From positions 1-64,000 of the forward strand of contig JBAOHX010000010.1 of NCBI GenBank assembly GCA_037044955.1: a stretch of DNA of 64,000 nucleotides, read 5' to 3'. Source of the DNA: JAJXWB01 sp037044955 (lineage in GTDB: Bacteria; Pseudomonadota; Alphaproteobacteria; Rhizobiales; Beijerinckiaceae). This document shows, one piece after another, positions 19,913 through 29,409 of this stretch (position 1 is the first letter of the stretch; every line of letters begins with the position of its first letter). The notes under the pieces were generated by a model. That model worked only from the letters and a program-made list of their open reading frames with translations. It was not told the DNA's origin and searched no databases. The position numbers and the translations under genes were made by a program.

Positions 19913-22413
19913 CAGAAGCTGCCGCCGCCGGAGAACCGGAAGAACTGCGTCTGGTCATACTGCGACTTCGAGAGCGCCTTGGCGAAGTCGAAGCGGATCG
20001 GGCCCATCGGCAAGTCCCACAGCAACGAGGCGCCGACCGAGGTGCGGATCTTCTTGGTGTCGCCGCCGACCTGCAGACAGGAGCCGGGGCCGAACCACGG
20101 GGCCGAATAGGCCGGCACGCAGCCGGTCGCGGCGATCGCCGGGCCCGCGATCGGATCGGCGCCGTAGAGCGCGAGATCCTGGAACGTCGTGAACCTGGTG
20201 CGGCCGCTGTAGCCCCAGACCGTACCGGCGTCGGCGAAGACGGCGCCCTTGAGGCCGAGTTCACGCGGCATGCCGAAGATCGGGAACTGCGTTTCGATCG
20301 AGGCGCCCAGATACTTCGAACCGCCGAGCGAATTGCCCTGGTAGTTGAACGGGTTCGAAATATCGCGCGGGCCGATGCCGCCCGGGGCGAAGCCGCGCAC
20401 GAGCGCGGGGCCGGGGTTGAACTGATCGGTGACGCGCAGCTTGTAGCCGCCGTAGCCGGTCATGAAACCGCCCTGCACGCGCGCGAAGGCGACGACGTTG
20501 TCGAGAATCTCGCGATAGTAGCGGGCCTCGCCGGTCGTGCGGAAGAAGCGCGGGTCGCCGCCGGCGCCGGCGACGTCCATGTTGAGGGCGGCGTAAATGC
20601 CGTCCGTCGGCTTCTTCGGGTTGTCGAGCGTCGAATAGGCGATCGTGTAGCCGAACAGAGACGTGATCGTCGTGCCCTGCTGCGCCTTGATCGCGATCGA
20701 GGCTTCGCCGTTGGTGGCGCAGTTCACGAAGATGCTGGCCGGGAAGAAGCCCGTCGGGCCGGGCGTGATGCCCGGGATCGGATAGGTACAGTCGTTGTAG
20801 GGGTGCTTCGTGTCGTTGGGGATCGACAGATAGGTCGAGTAGATCGAGTAGCGCGGCGCGACGCTGATCTCGTCGGTGATCGGGATCGCCGCGCGCAGCG
20901 TGCCGCCCGCCGTCGTCGAATTATAGACGCTGTACTTCGACGTCGTGTTCTTCTTGACGTAGAGGTCGAAGCCGACCGCCACGCGCGTGTCGAGGAAATA
21001 GGGCTCGGTGAAGTTGAACTCGAGGCCCTTCGTGCGCTGGCCGATCGTCGCGGCGGCGCGGACGTACTGGCCGCGGCCCATGAAGTTGGACTCGCTGACC
21101 GAGACTTCCGCGATGAAGCCGTCCGACGTCGAATAGCCGCCCGACACGGAGAAGTTGCCGGTGGGCTGGTCCTCGACCTCCACATTGATGACCACGCGGT
21201 CGGGCGCGGCGCCCGGCTCGTTGGTGATGCGGACCTTCTTGAAATAGCCGAGGTTGTTGAGGCGGCGCTCGGCGCGGTCGATCATGACGCGATTGTAGGC
21301 GTCGCCTTCGCCGATCTCGAACTCGCGGCGCACGACATAGTCGCGCGTGCGGGTGTTGCCGCGCACGTTGATGCGCTCGATGTAGACGCGCGGGCCCTCG
21401 TCGATGACGAAATCGATGCTCACCGTCTGGGCGCCGGCGTTGCGGGCGCCGCGCGGGCGAACCTGCGCGAAGGCGTAGCCACGGCGAGCGAGCGCCTTGG
21501 TCACCGCCTCGACCGACTTTTCGACCAGGTCGCCATTGTAGACCTCGCCGGCCGACAGGCGGACGAGCGGCATCAGCGTCTCGCCGGGCACGTCGGGCAG
21601 ACGCGACTGAACGGCGATGTTGGACACGCGATATTGCGGGCCCTCGTTCACGACGATGTTGACGATGTAGCCGCCCTGGGCCGGGTCGAAGCGCGCCTCG
21701 TTGCTCACCACCTGGAAGTCGGCGTAGCCGTTCTTCAGGTAGTAGCGGCGGATCAGCTCGAGGTCGGAGGAAATGCGGTCGGGATCGTAGACGTCGGTGT
21801 TCTTCAGGAACGACAGGAAGTTCATTTCCGTCGTCTGCATCAGGCCGGTGAGCTTGCCGGTCGAATAGGCCTGGTTGCCCGAGAAATTGATGACCTTGAC
21901 GCCGGTCTTGTCGCCCTCGTCGATCGTGTAGACGACGTCGATGCGGCCGTTCGGCAGGTTGACGGTGCGATAGCTGACCTTCGCGGCGGCGCGGCCGGAG
22001 CGCTTGTAGATTTCCCTGATTCGCTCGACGTCGGAGGCGGCGACGGACGGGCTGAACGGCCCGCGCGAACGCAATTGCAGCTCGGGACGGAGCTGGTCGC
22101 CCTTCACCTTGCTGTTGCCCTCGAAGGCGACGTTGTTGATGACGTTGTTCTCGGAGACCTGAACGACGACGTTCGACCCGCGGCGGCTCACGCGCACCGA
22201 GGAGAACAGGCCGCTGTCGCGCAGGCCCTTTTCGCCGGCCGCCACGCCCGCGGCGTCCGTGCTGGTGAAATAGGAACGGACCGTCTCCGAATCGACGCGG
22301 CTGTTGCCCTGCACCGTAACCGACTGGGCGTGGGCGAGACCCGAAAGCCCGAGCCCCCCGACCAGAGACCCGACCAAGGCCAGGCGGGTCCAAATTCGTT
22401 GCGTACGATGCAT
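19912..22413 (-). CDS. bamA: outer membrane protein assembly factor BamA
   Basis: Core of the BAM machine that folds beta-barrel proteins into the outer membrane. The 833-residue protein starts with a signal peptide (MHRTQRIWTRLALVG...GLAHAQS), then POTRA domains over residues ~30-430, then a 16-strand barrel. The sequence ends in Phe (SGGGSF), the outer-membrane C-terminal signature. The start is the ATG at 22413 with TAGGCGTA upstream; the longer ORF to 22536 has no signal peptide at its start. It lies between rseP and lpxD, the usual order. Confidence 0.96.
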   Translation of the reverse strand: MHRTQRIWTRLALVGSLVGGLGLSGLAHAQSVTVQGNSRVDSETVRSYFTSTDAAGVAAGEKGLRDSGLFSSVRVSRRGSNVVVQVSENNVINNVAFEGNSKVKGDQLRPELQLRSRGPFSPSVAASDVERIREIYKRSGRAAAKVSYRTVNLPNGRIDVVYTIDEGDKTGVKVINFSGNQAYSTGKLTGLMQTTEMNFLSFLKNTDVYDPDRISSDLELIRRYYLKNGYADFQVVSNEARFDPAQGGYIVNIVVNEGPQYRVSNIAVQSRLPDVPGETLMPLVRLSAGEVYNGDLVEKSVEAVTKALARRGYAFAQVRPRGARNAGAQTVSIDFVIDEGPRVYIERINVRGNTRTRDYVVRREFEIGEGDAYNRVMIDRAERRLNNLGYFKKVRITNEPGAAPDRVVINVEVEDQPTGNFSVSGGYSTSDGFIAEVSVSESNFMGRGQYVRAAATIGQRTKGLEFNFTEPYFLDTRVAVGFDLYVKKNTTSKYSVYNSTTAGGTLRAAIPITDEISVAPRYSIYSTYLSIPNDTKHPYNDCTYPIPGITPGPTGFFPASIFVNCATNGEASIAIKAQQGTTITSLFGYTIAYSTLDNPKKPTDGIYAALNMDVAGAGGDPRFFRTTGEARYYREILDNVVAFARVQGGFMTGYGGYKLRVTDQFNPGPALVRGFAPGGIGPRDISNPFNYQGNSLGGSKYLGASIETQFPIFGMPRELGLKGAVFADAGTVWGYSGRTRFTTFQDLALYGADPIAGPAIAATGCVPAYSAPWFGPGSCLQVGGDTKKIRTSVGASLLWDLPMGPIRFDFAKALSKSQYDQTQFFRFSGGGSF

Positions 22414-22641
22414 TACGCCTATCCCTGCTTTCGTGGCCGCCTTCGGCGGCCGGCCTCGCGCGCCCCGGGCCAATGTCCCGCGGCGCGCCAGCCGTTCAAT
22501 CTTGAAAGGTCGAGCCTTTTGCAGGCTCGACCGCACGTTGCTTCTACTCGGTTTACGTTAACCTGCAAATGCCGATCAACCCTTTGGCCGGCCTTTTTGG
22601 GCCGGCGTGGCCGACGCGACACAAACATGGTCAGCAGGCGG

Positions 22642-23790
22642 TTAACCGCGCAGGATCCACTTCAGGATCGGCGGGCCCAGCCGGGCGATGTCATTGTAGG
22701 TCGCCAGCACCATCAGGCCGCCGACGACGGCGATTCCGATGCGGAAACCGATCTCCTGGGCCCGTTCGTTGAGCGCGCGGCCCCGGATCGCCTCGATGAC
22801 GTAAAACAGCAGGTGGCCGCCGTCCAGCAGCGGCACCGGGGCAAGGTTGAGCAATCCGATCGAAATCGAGAGAATCGCCACGAGATTGAGCAGCGCGCTC
22901 ACCCCGAGCTTGGCCATTTCGCCCGACACCTGGGCGAGGCCGGCCGGGCCCGAGAGCTGGTCCGGGCTTTCCTTGCCGATCATCAGGCCGCCGAGATAGC
23001 CGGCCGTCTGGCGCACGACGAACCAGGTCTCCTGCCCCGCCAGCCGGATCGAATCGACGATTCCGTACGTTTCGGTGCGCCAGTCCTCGGGCTTGCCGCC
23101 CGCCTGCACGCCGAGAAGGCCGATGCGCGCCTTGCCGATGGGCGAATCCATCTCCTTCAGGCGCGGCGTGGCGGTCAGCGTCACGCCCTTGCCGCCGCGA
23201 TCCACCAGGAATTTCAGCGGCTGATCGGGCGAGGTGGTGACGATGCGCTGCAGGTCGTTGAAGCTGCCGATCTTCTGGCCGTCGATCTCGAGCACGAGGT
23301 CGCCCGGCAGGAAGCCCGCGACTTCCGCCGCGCTGCCCGCCGCCACGCTGTCGACGCGCGGGGTGAGCACCGCCCGGCCGAGGGTGAAGAAGACCGCGGC
23401 GAAGATGAATATCGCCAGGATGAAATTGGCGATGGGGCCGGCGGCCACGGTCGCCGCGCGCTTCCAGATCGGCTGGGCGGCGAAGGTGACCGCGCGTTCC
23501 TCCGCCGGCATGGCGTCGATGGCGGAATCGTCGGCCATGCTCGCGCCGTTGGCGTCGCCGTGGAACTTGACGTAGCCGCCGAGCGGCAGGGCCGCCACGC
23601 GCCAGCGCGTGCCGTGGCGGTCGACGAAGGCGAAGAGTTCGGGGCCAAAACCGATGGAGAAGGCGTCCACCTTGATGCCGCAGCGCCGGCCGACCCAGAA
23701 ATGCCCGAGCTCGTGCACGAAAACGACGACGGTGAGGACGATGATGAACGGGATCACGTAGAGCCCGGTCGAGTACAACGCATCCAACAT
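22642..23790 (-). CDS. rseP: RIP metalloprotease RseP (site-2 protease)
   Basis: An intramembrane zinc protease that cleaves anti-sigma factors and leftover signal peptides. The 382-residue protein has HELGH in the first transmembrane helix (near residue 22), LGGYVKFHGD, PDZ sequence (GFLPGDLVLEIDGQKIGSF), and the LDGGH third zinc ligand motif near the C-terminus. The start is the ATG at 23790 behind GGAGGCCAT; an upstream ATG (23817) lacks a ribosome site. The 228 bases to bamA hold GC-rich inverted repeats but no gene. Confidence 0.96.
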   Translation of the reverse strand: MLDALYSTGLYVIPFIIVLTVVVFVHELGHFWVGRRCGIKVDAFSIGFGPELFAFVDRHGTRWRVAALPLGGYVKFHGDANGASMADDSAIDAMPAEERAVTFAAQPIWKRAATVAAGPIANFILAIFIFAAVFFTLGRAVLTPRVDSVAAGSAAEVAGFLPGDLVLEIDGQKIGSFNDLQRIVTTSPDQPLKFLVDRGGKGVTLTATPRLKEMDSPIGKARIGLLGVQAGGKPEDWRTETYGIVDSIRLAGQETWFVVRQTAGYLGGLMIGKESPDQLSGPAGLAQVSGEMAKLGVSALLNLVAILSISIGLLNLAPVPLLDGGHLLFYVIEAIRGRALNERAQEIGFRIGIAVVGGLMVLATYNDIARLGPPILKWILRG

Positions 23791-23849
23791 ATGGCCTCCG
23801 GTTCCGCCGCATTTCATCGTCGGGCCGAGGCGCGACGAGGGCGAAATGG

Positions 23850-25056
23850 TTACTGAACCGTTACCATGCCGGATCGAGCTTTAGCGGCCAAGGAGGCCCG
23901 GGAACTTTCTCTGACAATATGGTCAACGGCCAGGGCCTCCTCGATGGAGGCGGGCTCGCGCGCGGAATTCTCGCGCACGGCCCTCTCGCAGGCTTCGCCC
24001 ACAATCCGGGCGATTTCGGGGAAGGAGACCTCGCCGGCCAGAAATGCGGCCACCGCAATCTCGTTGGCGGCGTTGAGCACGGTCGGCATCGCCCCGCCCT
24101 GCGCCAGCGCGTCCATGGCGACGCCGAGCGCCGGGAAACGGCCAAGGTCCGGCTTCTCGAAGGTCAGCGTCGCGACTTCGGCGAGGTCGAGCCGCCTGGC
24201 GTTGGTCTTCAGCCGCTCCGGCCAGGCCAGGCAATGGGCGATCGGCACGCGCATGTCGGGCGCGTAGAGGCTCGCCGTCACCGAGCCGTCGGCGAAGGCG
24301 ACGAGGCCGTGGATGATCGACTGCGGATGCACCAGCACATCGAGCCGGTCAGCCGGCACGCCGAACAGGTGATGGGCCTCGATCAGCTCCAGCCCCTTGT
24401 TCATCATCGAGGCCGAAATCGATGGTGATCTTCTGGCCCATCGACCAGTTGGGATGCTTGAGCGCCTGTTCTCGCGTGGCGCCGGCGATCTGCTCGGCGC
24501 TCCAGGCGCGGAACGGGCCGCCCGAGGCGGTGATGATGAGCTTCTCGACGCTCTTGGCGTCCGCGCCGCCGAGCGCCTGCCAGAGCGCGTCGTGCTCGCT
24601 GTCGAGCGGCAGGATGGTCGCGTTGGTCTCGGCCACCTTGCGCATGAAGGGATGGCCGGCGCAGACCAGGCATTCCTTGTTGGCGAGCGCGATGGTGCGG
24701 CCTTCCGCCAGCGCCGCGTAGGTCGGCTCGACGCCGGCCGCGCCGGAGATCGCGCCGACGACGATGTCGGCCGGGCGCAGCGCCGCTTCCACCACGGCCT
24801 TCGCGCCGGCGGCCGCCTCGACGCCGCTGCCCGACAGCGCCGCTTTCAGCTCGCCATAGAGCTTTTCGTCGCGGATGGCGGCGAAGCGCGCGCCGACGCG
24901 AATGGCGAGTTCGGCGAGCGCGGCGACGTCGCGGCCGCCGGCGACCGCCTCGACCGCGAAGGCGTGCGGCGCCTGTTCGACGATGTCGATGGTGGAACGG
25001 CCGATGGAGCCCGTCGCGCCCAGAAGGACGATCCTGCGTTGCTGGTCTAGGGCCAT
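23850..25056 (-). CDS. dxr: 1-deoxy-D-xylulose-5-phosphate reductoisomerase Dxr (frameshift near 24416)
   Basis: Makes MEP from DXP, the committed step of non-mevalonate isoprenoid synthesis. The N-terminal NADPH domain (IVLLGATGSIGRST), ALANKECLV and the active-site segment ITASGGPFR are in one frame; SMMNKGLELIEAHHLFG to the C-terminus is in the next. Removing one A/T near 24416-24418 yields 401 aa, the normal length. The ATG at 25056 overlaps the end of cdsA by ten bases, implying coupled translation. Its product pathway feeds UppS upstream in the same run. Confidence 0.94.
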
Positions 25057-25929
25057 ACGAACAATCCCTCGGCCACCGTCGGCGTTCCGCGCACAGCGCC
25101 GAGCAGGGCGACGAAGACGGCGGCGGCGACGAAGCCGTCCAGCCGGTCCATGACGCCGCCGTGCCCGGGGATGAGCTGGCTGGAATCCTTCACGCCGAAG
25201 CGACGCTTGATCGAAGATTCGAGGAGGTCGCCGGCCTGCGCGGCGGCGCCGCCGACAAGGCCGACGAGCAGCAGCGGAACCGTCGCGACCGGGCCGCTCG
25301 GCAGGATGGCCGCAACGGCGAGACCCAGCAGCGCGCCGCTGACGACGCCGACGATCGTGCCGGACCACGTCTTGCCCGCCGAGACGCGCGGCCAGAGTTT
25401 CGGGCCGCCGATCAGCCGCCCGCCGAAATAGGCCATGATGTCGGTGCCCCACACAACCGCGAACAACCAGAGGATCGCCCTGAGATTATAGGGCGGCTCC
25501 AGCAGCGCGGGCAGCGGCGGGCGGATGGCGGCGATGGAGACGATGAGCGCGCCGGCATAGAGGACGCCGGCGCCGGCCCAGACCCGCAGGCCGGGCGCGG
25601 CCGAGCCAGCCGACCGCCAGCGCGCCGAGGCCGAGGATCGCCAGCGCGTAATCCGCGCCGTTCTGCGCGGCGAAGGCGCAGGCGACGGCGAGCGCCGCCG
25701 CGCCGACGACGACGCGCGCCAGGCGACGCTCTTCGCCCAGCAACCGCTGCCATTCCCAGACCATGGCGATGGCGGCGGCCAGCCAGAACAGGATGAAGGG
25801 CGCCCCGCCCGCGACCAGCGCGCCGACGGCGGCGGCGACCATGACGACGCCCGAAATCACCCGCGTGCGCAGGTCGGAAAAGTTGGGGCCTTTCGCAGGC
25901 GCGGCCTGATAGCCCGGAGCTTCGGTCAC
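25047..25929 (-). CDS. cdsA: phosphatidate cytidylyltransferase CdsA (frameshift near 25605)
   Basis: Makes CDP-diacylglycerol, precursor of all phospholipids, in the inner membrane. The protein has multiple transmembrane segments, the motif GKTWSGTIVG, and the CTP-transferase signature PGHGGVMDRLDGF near the C-terminus. The N-terminal half (SDLRTRVISGVVMV) and C-terminal half are in adjacent frames; deleting one base near 25605 joins them into 293 aa. The likely start is the GTG at 25929, overlapping the uppS TGA. It is the middle of the uppS-cdsA-dxr run. Confidence 0.92.
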
Positions 25930-26720
25930 GAAGCGGTCTTCTTCACGGGCTGGACGGCGTCGACGCCGCCGAAGCGCCGCTCGCGCCGCGCGTATTCGTC
26001 GAGCGCCTGCTCGAAGGCGGCGCGGTCGAAATCCGGCCAGAGCGTCGGCGTGAAGACGAATTCCGCATAGGCCGACTGCCACGGCAGGAAGTTCGACGTG
26101 CGCACTTCGCCCGAAGTGCGGATGACCAGATCGGGATCGGGAATGTCCGTCGTGTGCAGCTTCTTCTCGAACAGGTCGGCGTCGATGGCGGCAGGATCGA
26201 GGCGGCCGGCGGCGACGTCCTCGGCGAGCGCGCGCGCGGCGGCGACGATCTCCTGCCGGCCGCCGTAGTTGAAGGCGATGACCAGCACGAGGCCGGTATT
26301 GGCGCGGGTGACCTCCTCGGCCTCGGCGAGCAGCGGGCCGATGTCGCTCGGCAGGCCCTCGCGCGCGCCGATGACGCGGATGCGCACGTTGCTGGCGTGC
26401 AGTTCGGCGAGGTCGTTGCGGATGAAGCGCTTGAGCAGGCCCATCAGGCCCGTGACCTCGTCGATCGGGCGCGACCAGTTTTCCGACGAAAAGGAATAGA
26501 CGGTCAGATATTCGACGCCGAGGTCGATGGCGTTGCGCACCGTGCGGCGCAGCGCCTCGACGCCGCGCCGATGGCCCTCGAAGCGCGGCAGCTTGCGGCT
26601 CGCGGCCCAGCGGCCGTTGCCGTCCATGATGATGGCGACATGGCGCGGCGCCTTTTCGCGCGCAGGCGCAGGCGATCCGGTGATCGCCCCGCCCGCTTCG
26701 CGCTTTTCGCCGTCGCTCAT
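25926..26720 (-). CDS. uppS: isoprenyl transferase (undecaprenyl diphosphate synthase) UppS
   Basis: Builds the C55 lipid carrier for peptidoglycan and O-antigen from FPP and IPP. It shows the cis-prenyltransferase signatures HVAIIMDGNGRWA, GHRRG, YSFSSENWSRP, RTSGEVRTSNFLPWQSAYAE and FTPTLWPDF. I prefer the ATG at 26720 (264 aa) because CCGGAG lies five bases before it; the ATG at 26753 has no clear ribosome site. The first ~25 residues after either start are not conserved. It is followed by cdsA with a GTGA overlap. Confidence 0.94.
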   Translation of the reverse strand: MSDGEKREAGGAITGSPAPAREKAPRHVAIIMDGNGRWAASRKLPRFEGHRRGVEALRRTVRNAIDLGVEYLTVYSFSSENWSRPIDEVTGLMGLLKRFIRNDLAELHASNVRIRVIGAREGLPSDIGPLLAEAEEVTRANTGLVLVIAFNYGGRQEIVAAARALAEDVAAGRLDPAAIDADLFEKKLHTTDIPDPDLVIRTSGEVRTSNFLPWQSAYAEFVFTPTLWPDFDRAAFEQALDEYARRERRFGGVDAVQPVKKTAS

Positions 26721-26759
26721 CGAAACTCCGGACTGCCCGGGATTGAAACTCATGCGGGA

Positions 26760-27320
26760 CTAGACCTGCATGATCTCCTTTTCCTTGGTCGCGAGCACCT
26801 GATCGACCTCGACGATGGCGGCGTCGGTGGCCTTCTGCACCTCGGTCTCGTGACGCTTCTCGTCATCCTCGCCGATGACTTTGTCCTTAAGTTGCTTCTT
26901 CAGGATGTCGAGGCCGTCGCGGCGGATGTGGCGGATCGCGACGCGCGATTCCTCGGCGTATTTGTGGGCGACCTTCACCAGCTCCTTGCGGCGCTGCTCG
27001 TTCAGTTCGGGCATGCGCACGCGCAGAATCTGGCCTTCGACCGTAGGCGTCAGGCCGAGATTGGCGGCGCGGATCGCCTTGTCGACGGCGATCACCATGG
27101 CCTTGTCCCACACCTGGATGGCGATCATGCGCGGCTCGGGGATCGAGATGGTGGCGACCTGGTTGAGCGGCATGGACTGGCCGTAGGCCTCGACATGCAC
27201 GGGCTCGACCAGGCTCACCGCCGCGCGGCCGGTGCGCAGGCCGCCGAGTTCGTGCTTCAGCGCGGCGATCGACGCCTGCATGCGCCGCTTGAGGTCGTTG
27301 AGATCGAAAGTCGCGGACAT
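26760..27320 (-). CDS. frr: ribosome recycling factor Frr
   Basis: Splits post-termination ribosomes with EF-G. The 186-residue, two-domain helical protein contains LRTGRAAVSLVEPVHVEAYG, the flexible-hinge region, and RIPMPELNEQRRKELVK-like sequence (read here VRMPELNEQRRKELVKVAHKYAEESR). Full length with no insertions. It follows pyrH by 34 bases and precedes uppS by 40, in the conserved rpsB-tsf-pyrH-frr order interrupted here by nirK. Confidence 0.97.
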   Translation of the reverse strand: MSATFDLNDLKRRMQASIAALKHELGGLRTGRAAVSLVEPVHVEAYGQSMPLNQVATISIPEPRMIAIQVWDKAMVIAVDKAIRAANLGLTPTVEGQILRVRMPELNEQRRKELVKVAHKYAEESRVAIRHIRRDGLDILKKQLKDKVIGEDDEKRHETEVQKATDAAIVEVDQVLATKEKEIMQV

Positions 27321-27354
27321 GTCGTCACCTGTCGTGTCGGACGGATAGCGCCGC

Positions 27355-28092
27355 TCAGGCGGCGGCGGGCGAAACCAGCGTGAACCGTCCCCTGCCCTCC
27401 CAGGCGCTGTGGATCGCGCCCGGCCCGGCCAATGAGAAGACGATTATCGGAATACGGTTCTCGCGGGCAAGCGCGAAAGCCGCGGTGTCCATGACCGCGA
27501 GACGCTTTTCGATCGCCTCGTCGTGCGTCAGCGTGTCGTAGCGCCGCGCATTCGGGTCCTTTTTCGGGTCGGCGGTGTAGATTCCGTCGACCTGCGTCGC
27601 CTTCATCAGCGCGTCGCAGGAGAGTTCGGCCGCGCGAAGCGCCGCGCCCGTGTCGGTGGTGAAGAAGGGATTGCCGGTGCCGCCGCCGAGGATGATGACG
27701 CGGCCCTTGGCCAGATGCGCGAGCGCCGCCTGCCGCGAATAAGGCTGGCAGATCGAGGGCATGGCGACGGCCGAAAGCGTGCGCGCGGCCTGCCCCTGCG
27801 CCTCGATCGCCTGCTCCAGCGCCAGCGCGTTCATGACGGTCGCCAGCATGCCGATGGAATCGCCGCGCGCGCGCTCGATGCCCTTGTCGGCGCCCTGCAG
27901 GCCGCGAAAGAAATTGCCGCCGCCGACGACGACGCCGATTTCCGCGCCCGCGCGCGCGGCGGCTGCGAGATCCTGGGCGATGCGGGTGACGGTGACGGGA
28001 TCGAGGCCGTGCGACTGGGCGCCCTGCAAGGCTTCGCCGGACAGTTTGACCAGCACGCGCTTCCAACGGGGCTGCGCCGGGGACGTGTTCAT
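27355..28092 (-). CDS. pyrH: UMP kinase PyrH
   Basis: Phosphorylates UMP to UDP for pyrimidine nucleotide and UDP-sugar synthesis. The 245-residue amino-acid-kinase fold shows VLVKLSGEALQG at the N-terminus, VVGGGNFFRG, the nucleotide-binding GGGTGNPFFTTDT and DGIYTADPKKDP. The start is the ATG at 28092. It normally follows tsf directly, but here tsf is 2.9 kb upstream, with the DJ-1-like and nirK genes in between; its own promoter should lie in 28093-28185 or upstream of it. Confidence 0.97.
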   Translation of the reverse strand: MNTSPAQPRWKRVLVKLSGEALQGAQSHGLDPVTVTRIAQDLAAAARAGAEIGVVVGGGNFFRGLQGADKGIERARGDSIGMLATVMNALALEQAIEAQGQAARTLSAVAMPSICQPYSRQAALAHLAKGRVIILGGGTGNPFFTTDTGAALRAAELSCDALMKATQVDGIYTADPKKDPNARRYDTLTHDEAIEKRLAVMDTAAFALARENRIPIIVFSLAGPGAIHSAWEGRGRFTLVSPAAA

Positions 28093-28185
28093 CTCAAGCC
28101 TGTCTCATGCGAATCGCCGCCGCTCCCGATCGCGGAGCCGCGCGCTTTCATAGGGTCTGCGCGGGAAAGCGGCAAGGCGCGGGGG

Positions 28186-29052
28186 TCATGCGACGGACGC
28201 CGACAGGCGACGCGCGAAGGCCGCCGCGAACGCATGCACGTCGCCGGGCCAGCGGGCGGAGACGTAATTGCCGTCCTCGACCACGAAGGCGGGCCGGGAA
28301 TCGTCGCGCCGGTCGCGGGCGCGGCCGCTGGTTTTCAGCGCATGATCCGGCGCATCGGCCGGCACGTCGCGGAAGTCGGCGGGATCGGCGAGCGCGCGGG
28401 TCACTTCCGCCTGCACGCTGCGATAGCCCTCGGGCTCGCCCGGCCGTTCGGGATAGGTCGAGTAATAGGTCGGGTCCCACCAGCGCACGATGCGGCCGAC
28501 GCGCACCGCGACTTTCTCCAACGCCCATGTCAGCGCGGTCGTCTTTCGCCCGTAGAGAACGGAACGGCCGGTCGCCGGATCGACGCTGCGCGCCAGCAGC
28601 ACGACGCCGTGGCAGACCGCGCCCACGGGCTTTTTCGCGCGAAAGAAATCGATGGCGAGCGCCTGCAACACAGGGCTTTCGAGATAGTCGCGCATTCCGC
28701 GCGCGCGATGTCCCCCGGGTAGCAGCAGGCCGTCGAAATCCGTTTCACGCGCCGCATCCCAGCGGAGCGGCGCGCGCCATTCGGGGCTTTGCGACATGGC
28801 GCGGTAGGCGTCGCGGCCGACCGAATCGGCGCGCATGAAGCGGCCGATGACGACGAGCCGGTCGAGGCCGGGCAAGAAACCCCAGGGATCGAGGCCACGC
28901 CCGTGCAGCATGAGGTCGTCGGCCTCGGACGGAGCGCCTTGCGGCGTCGCGAAGACGACCGCGTGGCCGAGATCGCGCAGCACGCGCCACGAGACGGCGG
29001 CCTCGGTCGGATCGTAGTCGCGGGGCGGGAGAGGGATCAGGACGCGCGCCAA
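28186..29052 (-). CDS. DJ-1/PfpI-family type 1 glutamine amidotransferase-like protein
   Basis: A 288-residue DJ-1/PfpI-fold protein. The nucleophile elbow is VGAVCHGVVLLAR (Cys-His), preceded by the conserved FDGLLLPGGHRARGMRDY. Residue content suits a cytosolic chaperone, protease or glyoxalase-like hydrolase, and the true reaction cannot be told. The start is a TTG at 29052 supported by GAAGGAGG six bases upstream. It forms part of the segment inserted between pyrH and tsf, and lies 49 bases after a strong terminator on the same strand, so it probably has its own promoter or depends on readthrough. Confidence 0.82.
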   Translation of the reverse strand: MARVLIPLPPRDYDPTEAAVSWRVLRDLGHAVVFATPQGAPSEADDLMLHGRGLDPWGFLPGLDRLVVIGRFMRADSVGRDAYRAMSQSPEWRAPLRWDAARETDFDGLLLPGGHRARGMRDYLESPVLQALAIDFFRAKKPVGAVCHGVVLLARSVDPATGRSVLYGRKTTALTWALEKVAVRVGRIVRWWDPTYYSTYPERPGEPEGYRSVQAEVTRALADPADFRDVPADAPDHALKTSGRARDRRDDSRPAFVVEDGNYVSARWPGDVHAFAAAFARRLSASVA

Positions 29053-29100
29053 AGGGCCTCCTTCATGGAGAGGCCAGCATAGGGCGTGCGGCGGGCGCTG

Positions 29101-29140
29101 AAAATAAAAGGAGGAGCGGCATGGGGGTCGCCGCTCCTCC
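29101..29140 (-). terminator. rho-independent terminator
   Basis: Perfect 11-bp stem GGAGGAGCGGC / GCCGCTCCTCC with a nine-base loop, followed on the - strand by TTTTATTTT. It ends the small RNA candidate and any nirK readthrough. Confidence 0.9.
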
Positions 29141-29213
29141 GCTCATTCGCACGTTCCTGCGGTCGCCCGCAGGCTCCTCGGCGTCGTCCCGGCCAGAAAC
29201 AACGCCTCGGCGC
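29101..29213 (-). ncRNA. putative EcfG-dependent small RNA
   Basis: About 110 bases on the - strand between a GGAAC-N16-GTT promoter (29221-29244) and a strong terminator (29101-29140). The predicted RNA has a perfect seven-bp hairpin CCTGCGG-gcga-CCGCAGG and then the terminator stem. An open frame crosses the region but runs through the terminator and has no ribosome site, so I favour RNA over protein. The rest of the 357-base nirK/DJ-1 gap (29245-29409) holds two short palindromes and no gene I can support. Confidence 0.5.
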
Positions 29214-29220
29214 GTGAATG

Positions 29221-29244
29221 AACTCTTGTGCGTTCCGTAGTTCC
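29221..29244 (-). promoter_or_regulatory. EcfG-type general stress promoter
   Basis: On the - strand GGAAC (29244-29240), 16 bases, then GTTCATTC starting at 29223. This fits the alphaproteobacterial EcfG consensus GGAAC-N16/17-(C)GTT. A second, better match in this window precedes the GlsB/YeaQ-type stress gene (33724-33748). Confidence 0.6.
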
Positions 29245-29409
29245 GGGGTCGCCAACCGGAATGGCCCGGACGCGAATTCTGCGCCTCTCGCCCGGACCTT
29301 GCGTCGCCGCGCCGTCCGAACATCGCCAAATTGACTCGCGTTAAGCCGCGAGCGTGAGTGCCGTCGGTCATGCAGGCGACATGACGAAGGTCATGCGGTT
29401 TCGATCCGC

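Noticed and set aside
19387..23856. 1489-codon open frame on + opposite lpxD, bamA and rseP
   Set aside because: Antisense shadow of strongly supported genes. No domain or ribosome site.
29063..29371. 102-codon ORF on - between nirK and the DJ-1-like gene
   Set aside because: It reads through the strong terminator at 29101-29140 and has no ribosome site or recognisable domain.
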